From assembly GCA_039196715.1 (NCBI GenBank), contig JBCCUP010000001.1:124001-188000 (forward strand): a DNA stretch of 64,000 nt, in the 5' to 3' direction. Below are positions 1 through 10,147 of the stretch, piece after piece. Source of the stretch: Pseudomonadota bacterium (GTDB taxonomy: Bacteria; Pseudomonadota; Gammaproteobacteria; CALCKW01). The position numbers and the translations under genes were made by a program. The notes under the pieces were generated by a model, which ran no database searches, had not been told where the DNA came from, and saw nothing but the letters and a program-made list of their open reading frames with translations. How positions within the stretch are numbered: position 1 is the stretch's first letter; every line of letters starts with the position of its first letter.

Positions 1-85
1 CGTGTGACGCGACCGGCGCGAATCCAGGTGCGCACGGTGCTCCGGCTGTCACCGGTTGAACCGCACAGATACCGGTCGAGGCGCA

Positions 86-712
86 TCAATCGAGCTCGAC
101 TCGCCCCTGATCGGTGCGGATTCGAGCGACAAGGCCCTGTGGTCCGTCCACAACCGTCACGGGTTCACCGGTCAGCAGCGCGGCGATCGGCGCGAGCCGG
201 CCGCGCTCCGGCGTGTTCAGCCACAGCGCGTCGAGCGCGAGACCGAGCGGCGGCAGGACGTCGGTCGGGTGCGGCGGTTGCCACCAGATCAGGTGGGGAA
301 CCGCACCGCCGTCGCACAGCCCGCTGTCCTCTGCGATGGCAAGGCGCCAGTGAAAATCCCCGCGCTGGACGGCAACGGGCTCCGCCAGGCCAGGACAGGC
401 CGCCCAAACCCGCGCGACGTCATCGCCCGGGTCGACACGGGCAACCCAGGTCAGCAGACGGGGGCGCTCTGCGAGCCGGGCCTGCACGGCCGACTGCGAC
501 AAGCCGAAGGGCGGGGTCTGAGCTGCACTCGCGCCCGGTTTGCATGCGATCAACTCAAGGTAACGGTGGCCATCGAGACGCCAGAGGCGGTTGTGCGTGC
601 CGTACTGCAGGTGTTCACCGCCGCCCGAGGCCGCGACACCCAGTCGTTCAGCGAGCCAGGCTTCGCCCTGCACCAAGTCGGTGCACCCAACGACGAGGTG
701 GTCAAGCCGCAT
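86..712 (-). CDS. VOC (glyoxalase-like) family protein
   Basis: A 208-residue protein whose N-terminus (RLDHLVVGCTDL, residues 2-13) has the opening beta strand and metal-ligand-type His of glyoxalase-like VOC domains. The length fits the Glyoxalase_3 type of two tandem beta-alpha-beta-beta-beta modules. The ATG abuts the stop codon of the deacetylase gene upstream, with no spacer, so it is the last visible gene of the suf transcript. The substrate is unknown; VOC proteins include dioxygenases, isomerases and resistance proteins. Family assignment is good, function open. The 85 bases beyond its stop hold no gene I can support. Confidence 0.8.
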   Translation of the reverse strand: MRLDHLVVGCTDLVQGEAWLAERLGVAASGGGEHLQYGTHNRLWRLDGHRYLELIACKPGASAAQTPPFGLSQSAVQARLAERPRLLTWVARVDPGDDVARVWAACPGLAEPVAVQRGDFHWRLAIAEDSGLCDGGAVPHLIWWQPPHPTDVLPPLGLALDALWLNTPERGRLAPIAALLTGEPVTVVDGPQGLVARIRTDQGRVELD

Positions 713-1636
713 TCAACGCTCCAGCAGCGTCTTGACGTGCGCGCTGGCAGAACGCCCCAACGCGGCGAGGTCGTACCCGCCCTCGAGCATCGACACGACC
801 CGGCCACCTGCGTGTGCGTCGGCGAGGTCGAGCACCTGCCGCGTGATCCACGCGAAATCGTCTTCAACGAGATTCAGCGAGGCGAGCGGGTCGGCCCGGT
901 GCGCGTCGAATCCGGCCGACACGATAATCAGTTCTGGCCGCTGCGCCTGAAGGACCGGCAACCAGTGTGCGCGCACCGCCTCGCGAAAAGCCGCACCGTC
1001 GCTGCCTGCGGCCAGCGGTGTGTTGACCCGCTGGCCGTCGATATTGTCGCGGTAATACCCCGGGTAGTGCGGATACTGAAAACTCGAGCAGAAGAGGATA
1101 CGCGGGTCGTGCTCGACCAGGTCTTCCGTGCCGTTGCCGTGGTGTACATCGAAGTCCACGATCGCCACCCGCTTCAGGCCGTGGACGTCGAGCGCGCGCT
1201 TGGCTGCAATGGCCACAGAGCCGAACAGGCAGAAGCCCATCGCCCGGGTGCGTTCAGCGTGGTGGCCGGGCGGGCGCACCGCGCAAAAGGCGGCATCAAC
1301 GTCGCCTGCGACCACCGCGTCAACCGCGTCGACGGCCGCACCGGCGGCGTGGCGCGCCGCGGTCAGCGAGTGGGCGTTGATCGTCGTGTCGGCGTCGAGC
1401 GCAACCCGGCCGCTGCGTGGCGAGGCTGCTTCGACCTGGTCGACGTAGTCGGCCGGGTGCGCGCGCTCGATGTCGGCACGCGCCGCCAGCGAGGGGGTGC
1501 GCACGTCGAGCTGTGCGTAGTGACCATCGCGCTTCAGGGCGTCGAGCACTGCAGCCAGGCGCGCCGGTTGCTCGGGATGGCCGGCACCCTGGTCGTGCTG
1601 CACACAGGCGTCGTGGTAGTAGAGCGCCGTGCTCAT
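713..1636 (-). CDS. Histone deacetylase family (class II-like) amidohydrolase
   Basis: A 307-residue zinc amidohydrolase of the bacterial HDAC/acetoin-utilisation/acetylpolyamine family. Visible motifs: RPPGHHAE (121-128) with the paired catalytic His, DFDVHHGNGT (161-170) carrying Asp and His zinc ligands, SAGFDAHRADPL (240-251) with the third ligand, and EGGYDL (285-290) with the transition-state Tyr. All catalytic residues are present. I chose the ATG at 1636 because it overlaps the stop of sufE upstream (ATGA). Bacterial relatives deacetylate polyamines or protein lysines; which applies here cannot be told. Its place within a suf operon, followed directly by a VOC protein, is unusual. Confidence 0.92.
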   Translation of the reverse strand: MSTALYYHDACVQHDQGAGHPEQPARLAAVLDALKRDGHYAQLDVRTPSLAARADIERAHPADYVDQVEAASPRSGRVALDADTTINAHSLTAARHAAGAAVDAVDAVVAGDVDAAFCAVRPPGHHAERTRAMGFCLFGSVAIAAKRALDVHGLKRVAIVDFDVHHGNGTEDLVEHDPRILFCSSFQYPHYPGYYRDNIDGQRVNTPLAAGSDGAAFREAVRAHWLPVLQAQRPELIIVSAGFDAHRADPLASLNLVEDDFAWITRQVLDLADAHAGGRVVSMLEGGYDLAALGRSASAHVKTLLER

Positions 1637-2085
1637 GCGGGTGTCTCCGCCGCGGCCACCATCCGCGCGACCATCGCACGCAAGCCGTTGCCGCGCGTCG
1701 GGCTCAGGTGATTGACCAGGTCCAGGGTCTCGAACCACGCCTCGATGTCGAAGTCAGCGATCTCCTCGGGCGTGCGGCCGTTGTAGGCACTGAGCACAAT
1801 GGCCGCCAGACCGCGCACGATGTGCGCGTCGGAATCGATCAGGTACCACACCCGGTTGTCGGCGTGCTGTGCCATCAACCAGACCTGGCTCTGGCACCCC
1901 CTGACCAGCCGGTCCTCGGTGCGGTCGGCCTCAGGCAACGGCACAAGCTGTTGACCGAGCTCGATCACGTAGCGGTAGCGGTCTTCCCAGTCATCGAGGA
2001 AGCCGAGTGTGTCGGCCACATCGTCGCGCGACACGGACTGGCCGAAGGGGTTGGATTGAAACAGCGCTGCACTCTCAGGCGTCAT
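1633..2085 (-). CDS. sufE: SufE-type sulfur acceptor (paralogue 1)
   Basis: A 150-residue SufE. SufE accepts persulfide sulfur from SufS and hands it to the SufBCD scaffold in the cytosol. The acceptor motif is VRGCQSQVWL, with the Cys in the usual place, and the later AIVLSAYNG and NGLRAMV blocks are typical of the family. The ATG at 2085 lies inside the end of the upstream sufE-like gene (11-base overlap) and the stop overlaps the deacetylase ATG, so expression is translationally coupled on both sides. This copy matches the family consensus (GCQSQVW) better than its neighbour and is the likelier SufS partner. Confidence 0.93.
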   Translation of the reverse strand: MTPESAALFQSNPFGQSVSRDDVADTLGFLDDWEDRYRYVIELGQQLVPLPEADRTEDRLVRGCQSQVWLMAQHADNRVWYLIDSDAHIVRGLAAIVLSAYNGRTPEEIADFDIEAWFETLDLVNHLSPTRGNGLRAMVARMVAAAETPA

Positions 2086-2581
2086 GGTGTTGTCCAGGTG
2101 ATGGCCGACGCGCCACCCCGTAGCGGTGCGCCAGCATGCGGGCACGGCCAATGAAGGCCAGCAAACCGTTGTTGCGCTCGCTTGCCATGTGCCCCGCGAG
2201 CTCCAGGTCGGCGACCAGTGCCTTCGCGTCGAAAGCCGAAGCGACCTCGGGGGTTTGTGCATTGTATCCGTTGAGCAGGCAGGCCAGCAGACCGGCGACC
2301 ACTCGGGTCTCGGTCGCGCAGCTCAGGTAGAGTCGCTGCGTGCGCACATCGAAGGCGTGGTCAACCCAGACCACGGCCTGGCAACCGTGCAAACGGTTGA
2401 TGTCGATGCGCACGGCATCCGGCAACGCCGGCAACAGGTCCCCCAGCGCAATCAGGGCACGGTATCGCGCCTCCCAGTCGAGGTTCGGGTCCAGTCGATC
2501 ACGCACGTCTGCCGGCGTGATGGACACGCCGAGCGGGTTGTCGTGCAACCAGGCTGGCACTGTGTCGGGTGTCCGGCTCAC
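2075..2581 (-). CDS. SufE-type sulfur acceptor (paralogue 2)
   Basis: A 168-residue SufE-fold protein reading from a GTG at 2581 preceded by a GGAAG ribosome site. The acceptor-like motif is LHGCQAVVWV: the Cys is kept, but the usual Ser/Gln after it is changed. It also has GLLACLLNGYNAQTP and NNGLLAFI, the family's C-terminal blocks. It sits tandem to a second sufE and is clearly divergent from it, so it is an old paralogue rather than a recent duplication. It could serve another desulfurase (CsdA/CsdE style), for example the one at 39688-40911. That pairing is inference. Confidence 0.88.
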   Translation of the reverse strand: MSRTPDTVPAWLHDNPLGVSITPADVRDRLDPNLDWEARYRALIALGDLLPALPDAVRIDINRLHGCQAVVWVDHAFDVRTQRLYLSCATETRVVAGLLACLLNGYNAQTPEVASAFDAKALVADLELAGHMASERNNGLLAFIGRARMLAHRYGVARRPSPGQHHDA

Positions 2582-2647
2582 CGCTGCGCTTCCGAGAGCG
2601 TGTGTGTCCAGAGGGTCACGGTCAGGTCGCGTTGCACACCGCAGCAG

Positions 2648-3196
2648 TCAGTAGAAGAGGCCCAGCTCGAGCTTGGCGGCTTCCGACATCATGTCGTGCG
2701 ACCAGGGCGGATCGAAGACCAACTCCACCGTGACATCGTTGACGTTCGGGACTTTCAGCAGGCGCAGCCGGCACTCCTCGATCAAGACCGGCCCCATACC
2801 GCAGCCGGGTGCAGTGAGTGTCATTGCGACGTGCACCCGGTTACCGGCCTCGAGCGTCTCGACGTCAACCATGTAGATCAACCCGAGTTCGACGATGCTA
2901 ACCGGGATCTCCGGGTCGTAGATGGTGCCAAGCGTGCGCCAGAGGTCGTCGGAGTTGACCGAGCCATCCGCGGGCGTGTCGTACTCCATGACCTCGGCTT
3001 CCATGCCCAGCGCGTCGGCGTTGCTGCCGTCGACGCGCAGCATGTTGCCGTTCACGATCAAGGTGAACGCACCGCCAAGCGACTGCACGAGGTGCACATA
3101 CGAGCCTTCGGCCAGCCGGACTTCAGTGCCGTGCGGCACGAGCAGCGCGTCCACGTCACGGCTCAGGGTGATGAGCTGTGCGTTGTGGCCCATCAT
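2648..3196 (-). CDS. sufT: Fe-S assembly protein SufT (MIP18/DUF59 family)
   Basis: About 182 residues with a C-terminal MIP18/DUF59 domain: YDPEIPVSIVELGLIY followed by TAPGCGMGPVL, containing the conserved Cys used in Fe-S protein maturation, and FDPPWSHDMM near the end. The N-terminal 80 residues are the SufT-specific extension. SufT acts as an auxiliary maturation factor beside SufBCDSE. The start is ATGATG at 3196/3193, overlapping the sufA stop, so the two are coupled. A 66-base gap separates it from the sufE pair downstream. Identity is firm from motif and neighbours; the exact choice between the two adjacent Met codons is open. Confidence 0.93.
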   Translation of the reverse strand: MMGHNAQLITLSRDVDALLVPHGTEVRLAEGSYVHLVQSLGGAFTLIVNGNMLRVDGSNADALGMEAEVMEYDTPADGSVNSDDLWRTLGTIYDPEIPVSIVELGLIYMVDVETLEAGNRVHVAMTLTAPGCGMGPVLIEECRLRLLKVPNVNDVTVELVFDPPWSHDMMSEAAKLELGLFY

Positions 3197-3558
3197 GAGA
3201 CGGAGAAGCTCTCGCCGCAGCCACAGGTGTCTTGGGCATGCGGGTTGTTGAACCGCATCACACGGGAGATGCCGTCCTGCACGTAGTCGATCGTGGTGCC
3301 ACCGACAAGTTTCAGGCTGTCGGCATCGACGAACACGCGCACGTCGTCCGTTTCGAACACCGTGTCCTCGGCGTCTGGCTGCTCGACAAAATCCAGCTGG
3401 TACATGAAACCGGAGCACCCGCTCTTGCGCGTGCCGAGCCGAATACCGACGGCGCTGGGTTGTTGTGCAATCTGGTTGCGCACGTGCGCCACCGCGGCCG
3501 GCGTCAACCGCACCGGCTCGGGCTGTGCGTCATCGGGGTGCCAGGTGTCCACTGTCAT
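3193..3558 (-). CDS. sufA: A-type Fe-S carrier protein
   Basis: A 121-residue HesB/IscA/SufA protein. The three cluster-binding cysteines are in the expected places: one in KSGCSGFMY and two in the C-terminal CGCGESFS. A-type carriers accept clusters from the SufBCD scaffold and pass them to apoproteins. I prefer the ATG at 3558 over the GTG two codons upstream because of the AAGTGAG stretch before it. It lies 12 bases after sufS and overlaps sufT. The genomic context decides SufA over IscA or ErpA. Confidence 0.94.
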   Translation of the reverse strand: MTVDTWHPDDAQPEPVRLTPAAVAHVRNQIAQQPSAVGIRLGTRKSGCSGFMYQLDFVEQPDAEDTVFETDDVRVFVDADSLKLVGGTTIDYVQDGISRVMRFNNPHAQDTCGCGESFSVS

Positions 3559-3570
3559 GCTCACTTACCA

Positions 3571-4815
3571 TCACAGGAAGGTTTTGACCTTTTCCAGGCC
3601 GGCGAACAACGCATCCACGTCGTCCCGCGTGTTATACACCGCAAAGGATGCGCGTACCGTGCCGGGAATACCCAGCCGGGCCATCAACGGCTGCGCGCAG
3701 TGGTGTCCGGTGCGCACCGCAACACCCTGTCGGTCAAGCAAGGTGCCAACGTCGGCCGGGTGCCCACCGTCGAGCAGAAACGACACTGCTCCGGCCCGCT
3801 CCGCCGCGTCGCCAATGAGCTGCAGGCCAGGACATTGACGGGCCCGATCAACGCAGTAGCGCAGCACGTCGTGTTCGTGTAACGCCGCCGCTTCGGCGTC
3901 CAGCGACGCGACGAACTCGAGCGCCGCGCCAAGTGCGATGACGCCGCTGATGTCAGGCGTGCCAGCTTCGAACCGGAACGGCGGCGCGTTGTACGTGGTG
4001 CCCTCGAAGCTGACCTGCTCGATCATCTCGCCACCGCCCTGCCAGGGCGGCATCGCATCGAGCAACGCGTAGCGGCCCCAGAGGGCGCCGAGGCCGGTTG
4101 GCCCGAAGAGCTTGTGCGAGGACAGCGCATAGAAATCGCAGCCGATCGCCTGGACATCCACCGGCACGTGCGCCACCGCTTGTGCGCCGTCGACCAGCGT
4201 CACCGCGCCCGCGTCGCGCGCCATGCGCACCATCTCGGCGACCGGGTTGACGGTGCCAAGCGCGTTGGAGACGTGGGCGACAGCGACGAGCTTCACCGGA
4301 CCGCGCAACAGCGCCTGGTAGGCCTCGAGGTCGATTTCTCCGGCGTCGGAGATGGGAATCACCGACAACACCGCGCCGCGTTCTTCGCAGAGCATCTGCC
4401 AGGGTACGATGTTGGCGTGGTGCTCGAGTGCACTGATCACGATGTGGTCGCCCGCACCGATGTTGCGCCGACCCCAACTCTGCGCCACCAGGTTGATGCT
4501 CTCGGTGGTCCCGCGCGTCCAGATCACCTCTTCCTTTCGCTCGGCGTTGAGAAAGGCAGCAAGCTGCTCGCGGGTGCGCTCGAAGGCCCGGGTCGCGAGG
4601 TCGGCGAGGTAGTGCGCACCCCGGTGCACGTTGCTGTTCTCGGCACGGTAGTAGTGGTCTAGCGCGTCGAGCACGGCTTGCGGTTTCTGCGTGGTCGCCG
4701 CGTTGTCGAGGTAGACCAACGGTCGCCCGTGCGCCTCGGTGTGCAGAATCGGGAACGCCGCACGCAGGGCGTCGACGTCGAACGCCCTGCTGCCACTGTG
4801 CCGTGCCGTGCTCAT
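3571..4815 (-). CDS. sufS: Cysteine desulfurase SufS
   Basis: A 414-residue PLP enzyme that converts cysteine to alanine and transfers the sulfur as persulfide to SufE. It shows the family pattern: YLDNAATTQKP near the N-terminus, SNVHRGAHYL, TRGTTESINLVA, ALEHHANIVPWQ, the PLP-lysine motif SSHKLFGPTG and the persulfide Cys in RTGHHCAQPLM. Length matches SufS. It follows sufD by 3 bases. A second, more divergent cysteine desulfurase is encoded at 39688-40911. No key residue is missing. Confidence 0.96.
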   Translation of the reverse strand: MSTARHSGSRAFDVDALRAAFPILHTEAHGRPLVYLDNAATTQKPQAVLDALDHYYRAENSNVHRGAHYLADLATRAFERTREQLAAFLNAERKEEVIWTRGTTESINLVAQSWGRRNIGAGDHIVISALEHHANIVPWQMLCEERGAVLSVIPISDAGEIDLEAYQALLRGPVKLVAVAHVSNALGTVNPVAEMVRMARDAGAVTLVDGAQAVAHVPVDVQAIGCDFYALSSHKLFGPTGLGALWGRYALLDAMPPWQGGGEMIEQVSFEGTTYNAPPFRFEAGTPDISGVIALGAALEFVASLDAEAAALHEHDVLRYCVDRARQCPGLQLIGDAAERAGAVSFLLDGGHPADVGTLLDRQGVAVRTGHHCAQPLMARLGIPGTVRASFAVYNTRDDVDALFAGLEKVKTFL

Positions 4816-4818
4816 GGC

Positions 4819-6099
4819 CTAGGCGTCCGTCAGACCCGCAAAAAACGCATCGACCCGCGGCGTCACCAGGGCCGAAATCGTCTCGTCGGGCATTGCCAGC
4901 AGCACCTCGTTGATGAAGCCGTAAGACAGCAACGAGCGCGCGGAGGCGAGCGGCGTGCCACGCGAGCGCAGGTAGAACAGCGCTTCTGGGTCGAGCTGGC
5001 CGACGGTCGCACCGTGCGCGCACTTGACGTCGTCGGCGTAGATTTCCAGCTCAGGTTTGGTGTTGATTTCGGCGTGGCGGGACAACAACAGGTTGCGATT
5101 TGACAGTTCGGCGTTGGTCTTCTGCGCATCCGGGTGGATGTGAATGCGCCCGTTGAAGACCGCCTTGCCACGTTGAGCAGCGACCCCGCGGAAGACCTCC
5201 TGGCTGTCGCAGTGCGGCAACGCGTGGTCGACGGCCAGGTGGATGTCGGTGTGTTCCGATGCCCGGCACATGTAGAGACCGAACAGCTGGCTGTCGCAGT
5301 TCTGTCCCTGAATATCCAGGCCGAAGTCCAGCCGGTTGAAGTCACCGCCGATGACCGCCAGGTAGGCGCGGTAGCGGCTGTCGCGTGCCTGTCGCGTGGC
5401 GACGCGGCCGATGTGGCGGCTGCCCGCTTCGCCGAACGCGAAGCGGTAGTGGTGCACAGCGCTGTTTGCGCCAATTCGCACTTCGGTCACAGGCACATCG
5501 AAGGTGTCGAGGCCAGGTGCGTAACGGTAGTGTTCGGCGAGGTTCAGCCTGGCGTTGTCGCCGACGTTGACCAACACGCGCGGGGCCGTGGTGCCGGCTT
5601 GCGTGCGCAGTTTGACGATGTGCAGCACCGGATCCAGTGCGGCGCCATCGGCCACATCGACCCAGACGCCGTCTTCTGAGAGCGCCTCGCTCATCAGCAC
5701 GAACGCCTGGCCCTGGGCGCGCGCCTGCGCGCCGAGGGTCTCGCGAATACGGACTTCCTGGGCGGGGTCGGCTGCCGAGAACGGCGCCACCGCAACACCC
5801 TCGGGCAGGCGCGACAACTCGGCGCAGAAGCGGCCGTCGAGCAGCACCACGACCGGGGCATCGAGCGCCAACACGTCCGCCGCCAGCGACTGCGCCACGG
5901 CCAGGTCGCCGGGTGCGGTCAGCGCGACCGACAGCCCGTAGACCGAGGACAGGTTGTTGTACTTCCAGCTCTCGGCAGAGCGATCGGGCAGATCGACCGT
6001 GGCCAGAGCGTCACGCGCGGCATCGCGCGATGCCATCCACGGCACCGCGGGCACACGCGCCGCCGCCTCGAGGGCGGAGCTCTTGAACGAGTCGTGCAT
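4819..6099 (-). CDS. sufD: Fe-S cluster assembly scaffold subunit SufD
   Basis: A 426-residue SufD, the partner of SufB in the SufBC2D scaffold. The C-terminal beta-helix core is recognisable: GGDFNRLDFGLDIQGQ, DIHLAVDHALPHCDS, GKAVFNGRIHIHPDAQKT, and DDVKCAHGATVGQLD with the conserved Cys-X-His that faces the nascent cluster. SAESWKYNNLS lies near the N-terminus. I chose the ATG at 6099, one base after the sufC stop, over an in-frame TTG at 6108. Order B-C-D-S is the standard one. Confidence 0.95.
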   Translation of the reverse strand: MHDSFKSSALEAAARVPAVPWMASRDAARDALATVDLPDRSAESWKYNNLSSVYGLSVALTAPGDLAVAQSLAADVLALDAPVVVLLDGRFCAELSRLPEGVAVAPFSAADPAQEVRIRETLGAQARAQGQAFVLMSEALSEDGVWVDVADGAALDPVLHIVKLRTQAGTTAPRVLVNVGDNARLNLAEHYRYAPGLDTFDVPVTEVRIGANSAVHHYRFAFGEAGSRHIGRVATRQARDSRYRAYLAVIGGDFNRLDFGLDIQGQNCDSQLFGLYMCRASEHTDIHLAVDHALPHCDSQEVFRGVAAQRGKAVFNGRIHIHPDAQKTNAELSNRNLLLSRHAEINTKPELEIYADDVKCAHGATVGQLDPEALFYLRSRGTPLASARSLLSYGFINEVLLAMPDETISALVTPRVDAFFAGLTDA

Positions 6100-6100
6100 G

Positions 6101-6850
6101 TCAGGCAACTTCCTGCTCGATCCAGCCGTAACCGTTCTTCTCGAGCTCGAGTGCCAGCTCGCTGCCCCCGGACTTGATGATTCGGCCGTCGGACAGCACG
6201 TGCACGAAGTCCGGCACGATGTAGTCGAGCAGGCGCTGGTAGTGGGTGATCACGACAAAACTGCGGTCCGGCCCGCGCAGCGAGTTCACGCCGTCGGCGA
6301 CCACCTGCAGGGCGTCGATGTCGAGGCCCGAATCGGTCTCGTCCAACACGCAGAGCTTCGGCTGCAGCATGATCATCTGCAGGATCTCGTTGCGCTTGCG
6401 CTCTCCGCCGGAGAACCCCTCATTCACACCGCGTTTGAGGAACGCGGGATCGAGGTTGACCTGGGCGCAGGCGTCGCGCGCCATTTTCAGGAACGCCGGT
6501 GTCTTGGGCGCCTCGGTGCCGCGGTGCTCGCAATTGGCTTCCACTGCGGCTTTGAGAAACTCCATGTTGGAGACGCCCGGCAATTCGACCGGGTACTGAA
6601 ACGCCAGGAACAGGCCTGCGTACGCGCGCTCCTCGGGCTCGAGTTCGAGCAGGTCGACACCATCCAGTGTGACCGCTCCACCCGTGGCCTCGTAGCCGGG
6701 TCGGCCGCCCATGACGTTCGAGAGCGTGCTCTTGCCAGCGCCGTTCGGGCCCATGATGGCGTGCACTTCGCCGGGGCCGACGCGCAGGTCCAACCCCTTG
6801 AGGATGGCCTTGTCTTCAACAGAGGCCCGCAGATTGTCGATGGTGAGCAT
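6101..6850 (-). CDS. sufC: Fe-S assembly ATPase SufC
   Basis: A 249-residue ABC-type ATPase of the SufBCD scaffold. Walker A is GPNGAGKST, the signature motif FSGGERKRNEI, Walker B CVLDETDSGLD and the switch His ITHYQRLL. The SufC-specific ELPGVSN block is present. The ATG at 6850 is chosen over a codon ten residues earlier because the SufC alignment begins at MLTIDNL. It follows sufB by 26 bases and sufD begins one base after its stop. Confidence 0.96.
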   Translation of the reverse strand: MLTIDNLRASVEDKAILKGLDLRVGPGEVHAIMGPNGAGKSTLSNVMGGRPGYEATGGAVTLDGVDLLELEPEERAYAGLFLAFQYPVELPGVSNMEFLKAAVEANCEHRGTEAPKTPAFLKMARDACAQVNLDPAFLKRGVNEGFSGGERKRNEILQMIMLQPKLCVLDETDSGLDIDALQVVADGVNSLRGPDRSFVVITHYQRLLDYIVPDFVHVLSDGRIIKSGGSELALELEKNGYGWIEQEVA

Positions 6851-6876
6851 GTGATCGTGTTCTCGTGGTGAAGAGG

Positions 6877-8328
<1,452 letters not shown>

Positions 8329-8440
8329 GGTCGATTCCTGCAGCCCAAAAGTGTGTGCGTGGAGGGGCAATCCCGGGGCACGGTCGGCGCAGCCTGCTGC
8401 CGAGCGCGCGCGTGGGGCCGGCGGCCCAAGCCTGCCCATA

Positions 8441-8465
8441 ATATCAGACTAAATCAGTCGGGAAT
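8441..8465 (-). promoter_or_regulatory. IscR-type (type 1) operator upstream of sufB
   Basis: The core GACTAAATCAGTC (8447-8459) is a perfect fit to the inner part of the known type 1 IscR motif (GACT-R-W-W-W-Y-AGTC), with partial matches in the flanks (ATA before, GG after). It sits in the 200-base gap between the flippase gene and sufB, within an AT-rich patch. On the minus strand TTGACG (8472-8477) and TATTAT lie on either side, so the site overlaps the likely promoter. IscR or another Rrf2 regulator with a bound Fe-S cluster would repress suf when clusters are plentiful. The match is seen; the regulator is inferred, since no iscR gene lies in the window. Confidence 0.72.
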
Positions 8466-8528
8466 TAGTTTCGTCAAACGGGGGAAATCGGCGACGTTGC
8501 CGGCTGACGCCGACGTCCGGGTGCGGCG

Positions 8529-10085
8529 TCAAAAGCCGAAGCGGCGGGTGTAGCGCTCGGTGAACGGTCGCATCGGGCGCCAGAGGAAAGGGGTGACGAC
8601 CGCTATCAGGCCGACGCCCACCAGCGCGCACCAGCCCAACATGCCGAGCCAGCTGCCGCCAGGTGCCGAGAGGGGGCCCCGCAGCAGGACGTAGCCGGCG
8701 ATGATGAGCACCGGGTACCACAGGGTCTGCACCGCCACACTGACTGAGCTGCGATCGAGCGCGAACTGTCGCCCGACGAGCACGAAGCCGGCCGGTAGAG
8801 ACACGAAGAGCATGAAAATCGCCGCGCCGGCGAAGATGCCGACTACCCCGAAGTTGTAGCCGCCGAGCACGGCGAACAGCAGCACACCGACACCCTCAAA
8901 CAGGCACAACTGGCCACGCAGGCGCATGTCGCCGCGGATGTACAAGAGGTTTTGCAGCGAGGAGTTCAACATCCACGCGGCCAACATCGCACACAGCGCG
9001 AGATTGGCATCCGTCCCTGCCCAATAGGTCTCCCCAACCCAGAGTGCGATGAAGGCCTGGTTCGTAACGCCACCCGCGACAAACGCAATTGCAGACAGGC
9101 AGGCCATGAGTTTGAGGTAGGTACTGACGGTAGGCCACAAATCGTCGCCGAGCTCGCCTGCATGGTACTTGGCCGCGAGGGTCGGCCGCACGACATATCC
9201 AATCCATGTCAACAACTGAACGACGAGGTAGGGCATCACGAAAAGAAGTGCAACAGCGTTGGCGGTCTCAAGGCCCATACCCGGCAACAGACCAGCGATC
9301 ATTCGGAAGCTTTGGAGCACCATCGCCCCGCCAAGAGTCGATGCCAGCATCCAGCCGCTCATGCCGAGCACCTGCTTGAGCACCGCGAGCCGTGGCAACA
9401 GCGGCGGCAGTGGCATCTTGAAGCCAAGCCGAGCGGCGAAATGCCGGCGCAGCATATAGAACACCAACACACCCACCACGGCGGCGGCGCCGAGCCCACC
9501 GAGCCGAAACCCTAACCACACCAACAGAACCGACACCACCGACGTGGTGAGCTGCATGACAATGAAGCAGAGTTGGTGGTTGCGGTGATTCTGCAAGCCG
9601 ACCAGGAGTGATGAGTGGTGTGCACCCAGCAAGGTGAGACCAATGACGACCGCGCATGCCACGGTGAACCAAATGGCGCTGAGCGCCTCCTCTGGCGTCA
9701 ACTCGTCGGTGAGCGCTTCGAGGTGAAAGGCGATCCACACCGCCGCGACAAAGGCCACAAGGGCAATCGCGGACTGCAGCCAGCGGCCGACCGCGAGCGT
9801 CTCGCGCGTCGCATCATCTGCGCGGCCATCCCGCACGTTCTTCTCGATCACCGCTTGCATGGATTGCGCGGTGCCCGGGTTTGCAGACTGGAGGTAGCCG
9901 ACGAGCTCAAGCACGGCAGCCCGCAGGCCCATTAACTGCGGGCCCAACGCGCTCAGAAAGAAGGGGATAGTGAGCAAGCGCACGGCGCCGTCCAGGGCAA
10001 ACTGAATGTACCCAAACAGTACGCCGTCGATTACCCGCTTCTGGTTCGAGCCACTCACCGAACTACCACGCTGCGCTTTGATCAA
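8529..10085 (-). CDS. Polysaccharide-type membrane flippase (Wzx/MATE-like)
   Basis: About 518 residues with roughly 12-14 hydrophobic segments spread along the protein and the pattern of oligosaccharide flippases: an early amphipathic helix (GYIQFALDGAVRLLTIPFFLSALG), a GLQNHR loop in mid-protein and paired hairpins to the C-terminus. Such proteins move lipid-linked oligosaccharides across the inner membrane. The first codon is TTG at 10085 with GGTGA just before it; a GTG at 10058 is the alternative. The GT2 transferase and galE diverging nearby support a role in surface glycan or lipid-sugar export. Substrate unknown. Confidence 0.78.
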   Translation of the reverse strand: MIKAQRGSSVSGSNQKRVIDGVLFGYIQFALDGAVRLLTIPFFLSALGPQLMGLRAAVLELVGYLQSANPGTAQSMQAVIEKNVRDGRADDATRETLAVGRWLQSAIALVAFVAAVWIAFHLEALTDELTPEEALSAIWFTVACAVVIGLTLLGAHHSSLLVGLQNHRNHQLCFIVMQLTTSVVSVLLVWLGFRLGGLGAAAVVGVLVFYMLRRHFAARLGFKMPLPPLLPRLAVLKQVLGMSGWMLASTLGGAMVLQSFRMIAGLLPGMGLETANAVALLFVMPYLVVQLLTWIGYVVRPTLAAKYHAGELGDDLWPTVSTYLKLMACLSAIAFVAGGVTNQAFIALWVGETYWAGTDANLALCAMLAAWMLNSSLQNLLYIRGDMRLRGQLCLFEGVGVLLFAVLGGYNFGVVGIFAGAAIFMLFVSLPAGFVLVGRQFALDRSSVSVAVQTLWYPVLIIAGYVLLRGPLSAPGGSWLGMLGWCALVGVGLIAVVTPFLWRPMRPFTERYTRRFGF

Positions 10086-10147
10086 TCGTCACCGTGCTAA
10101 GTGTAACGGTCGATACGCAGAACGCAGGGGCATACACGCTCGCCGTG

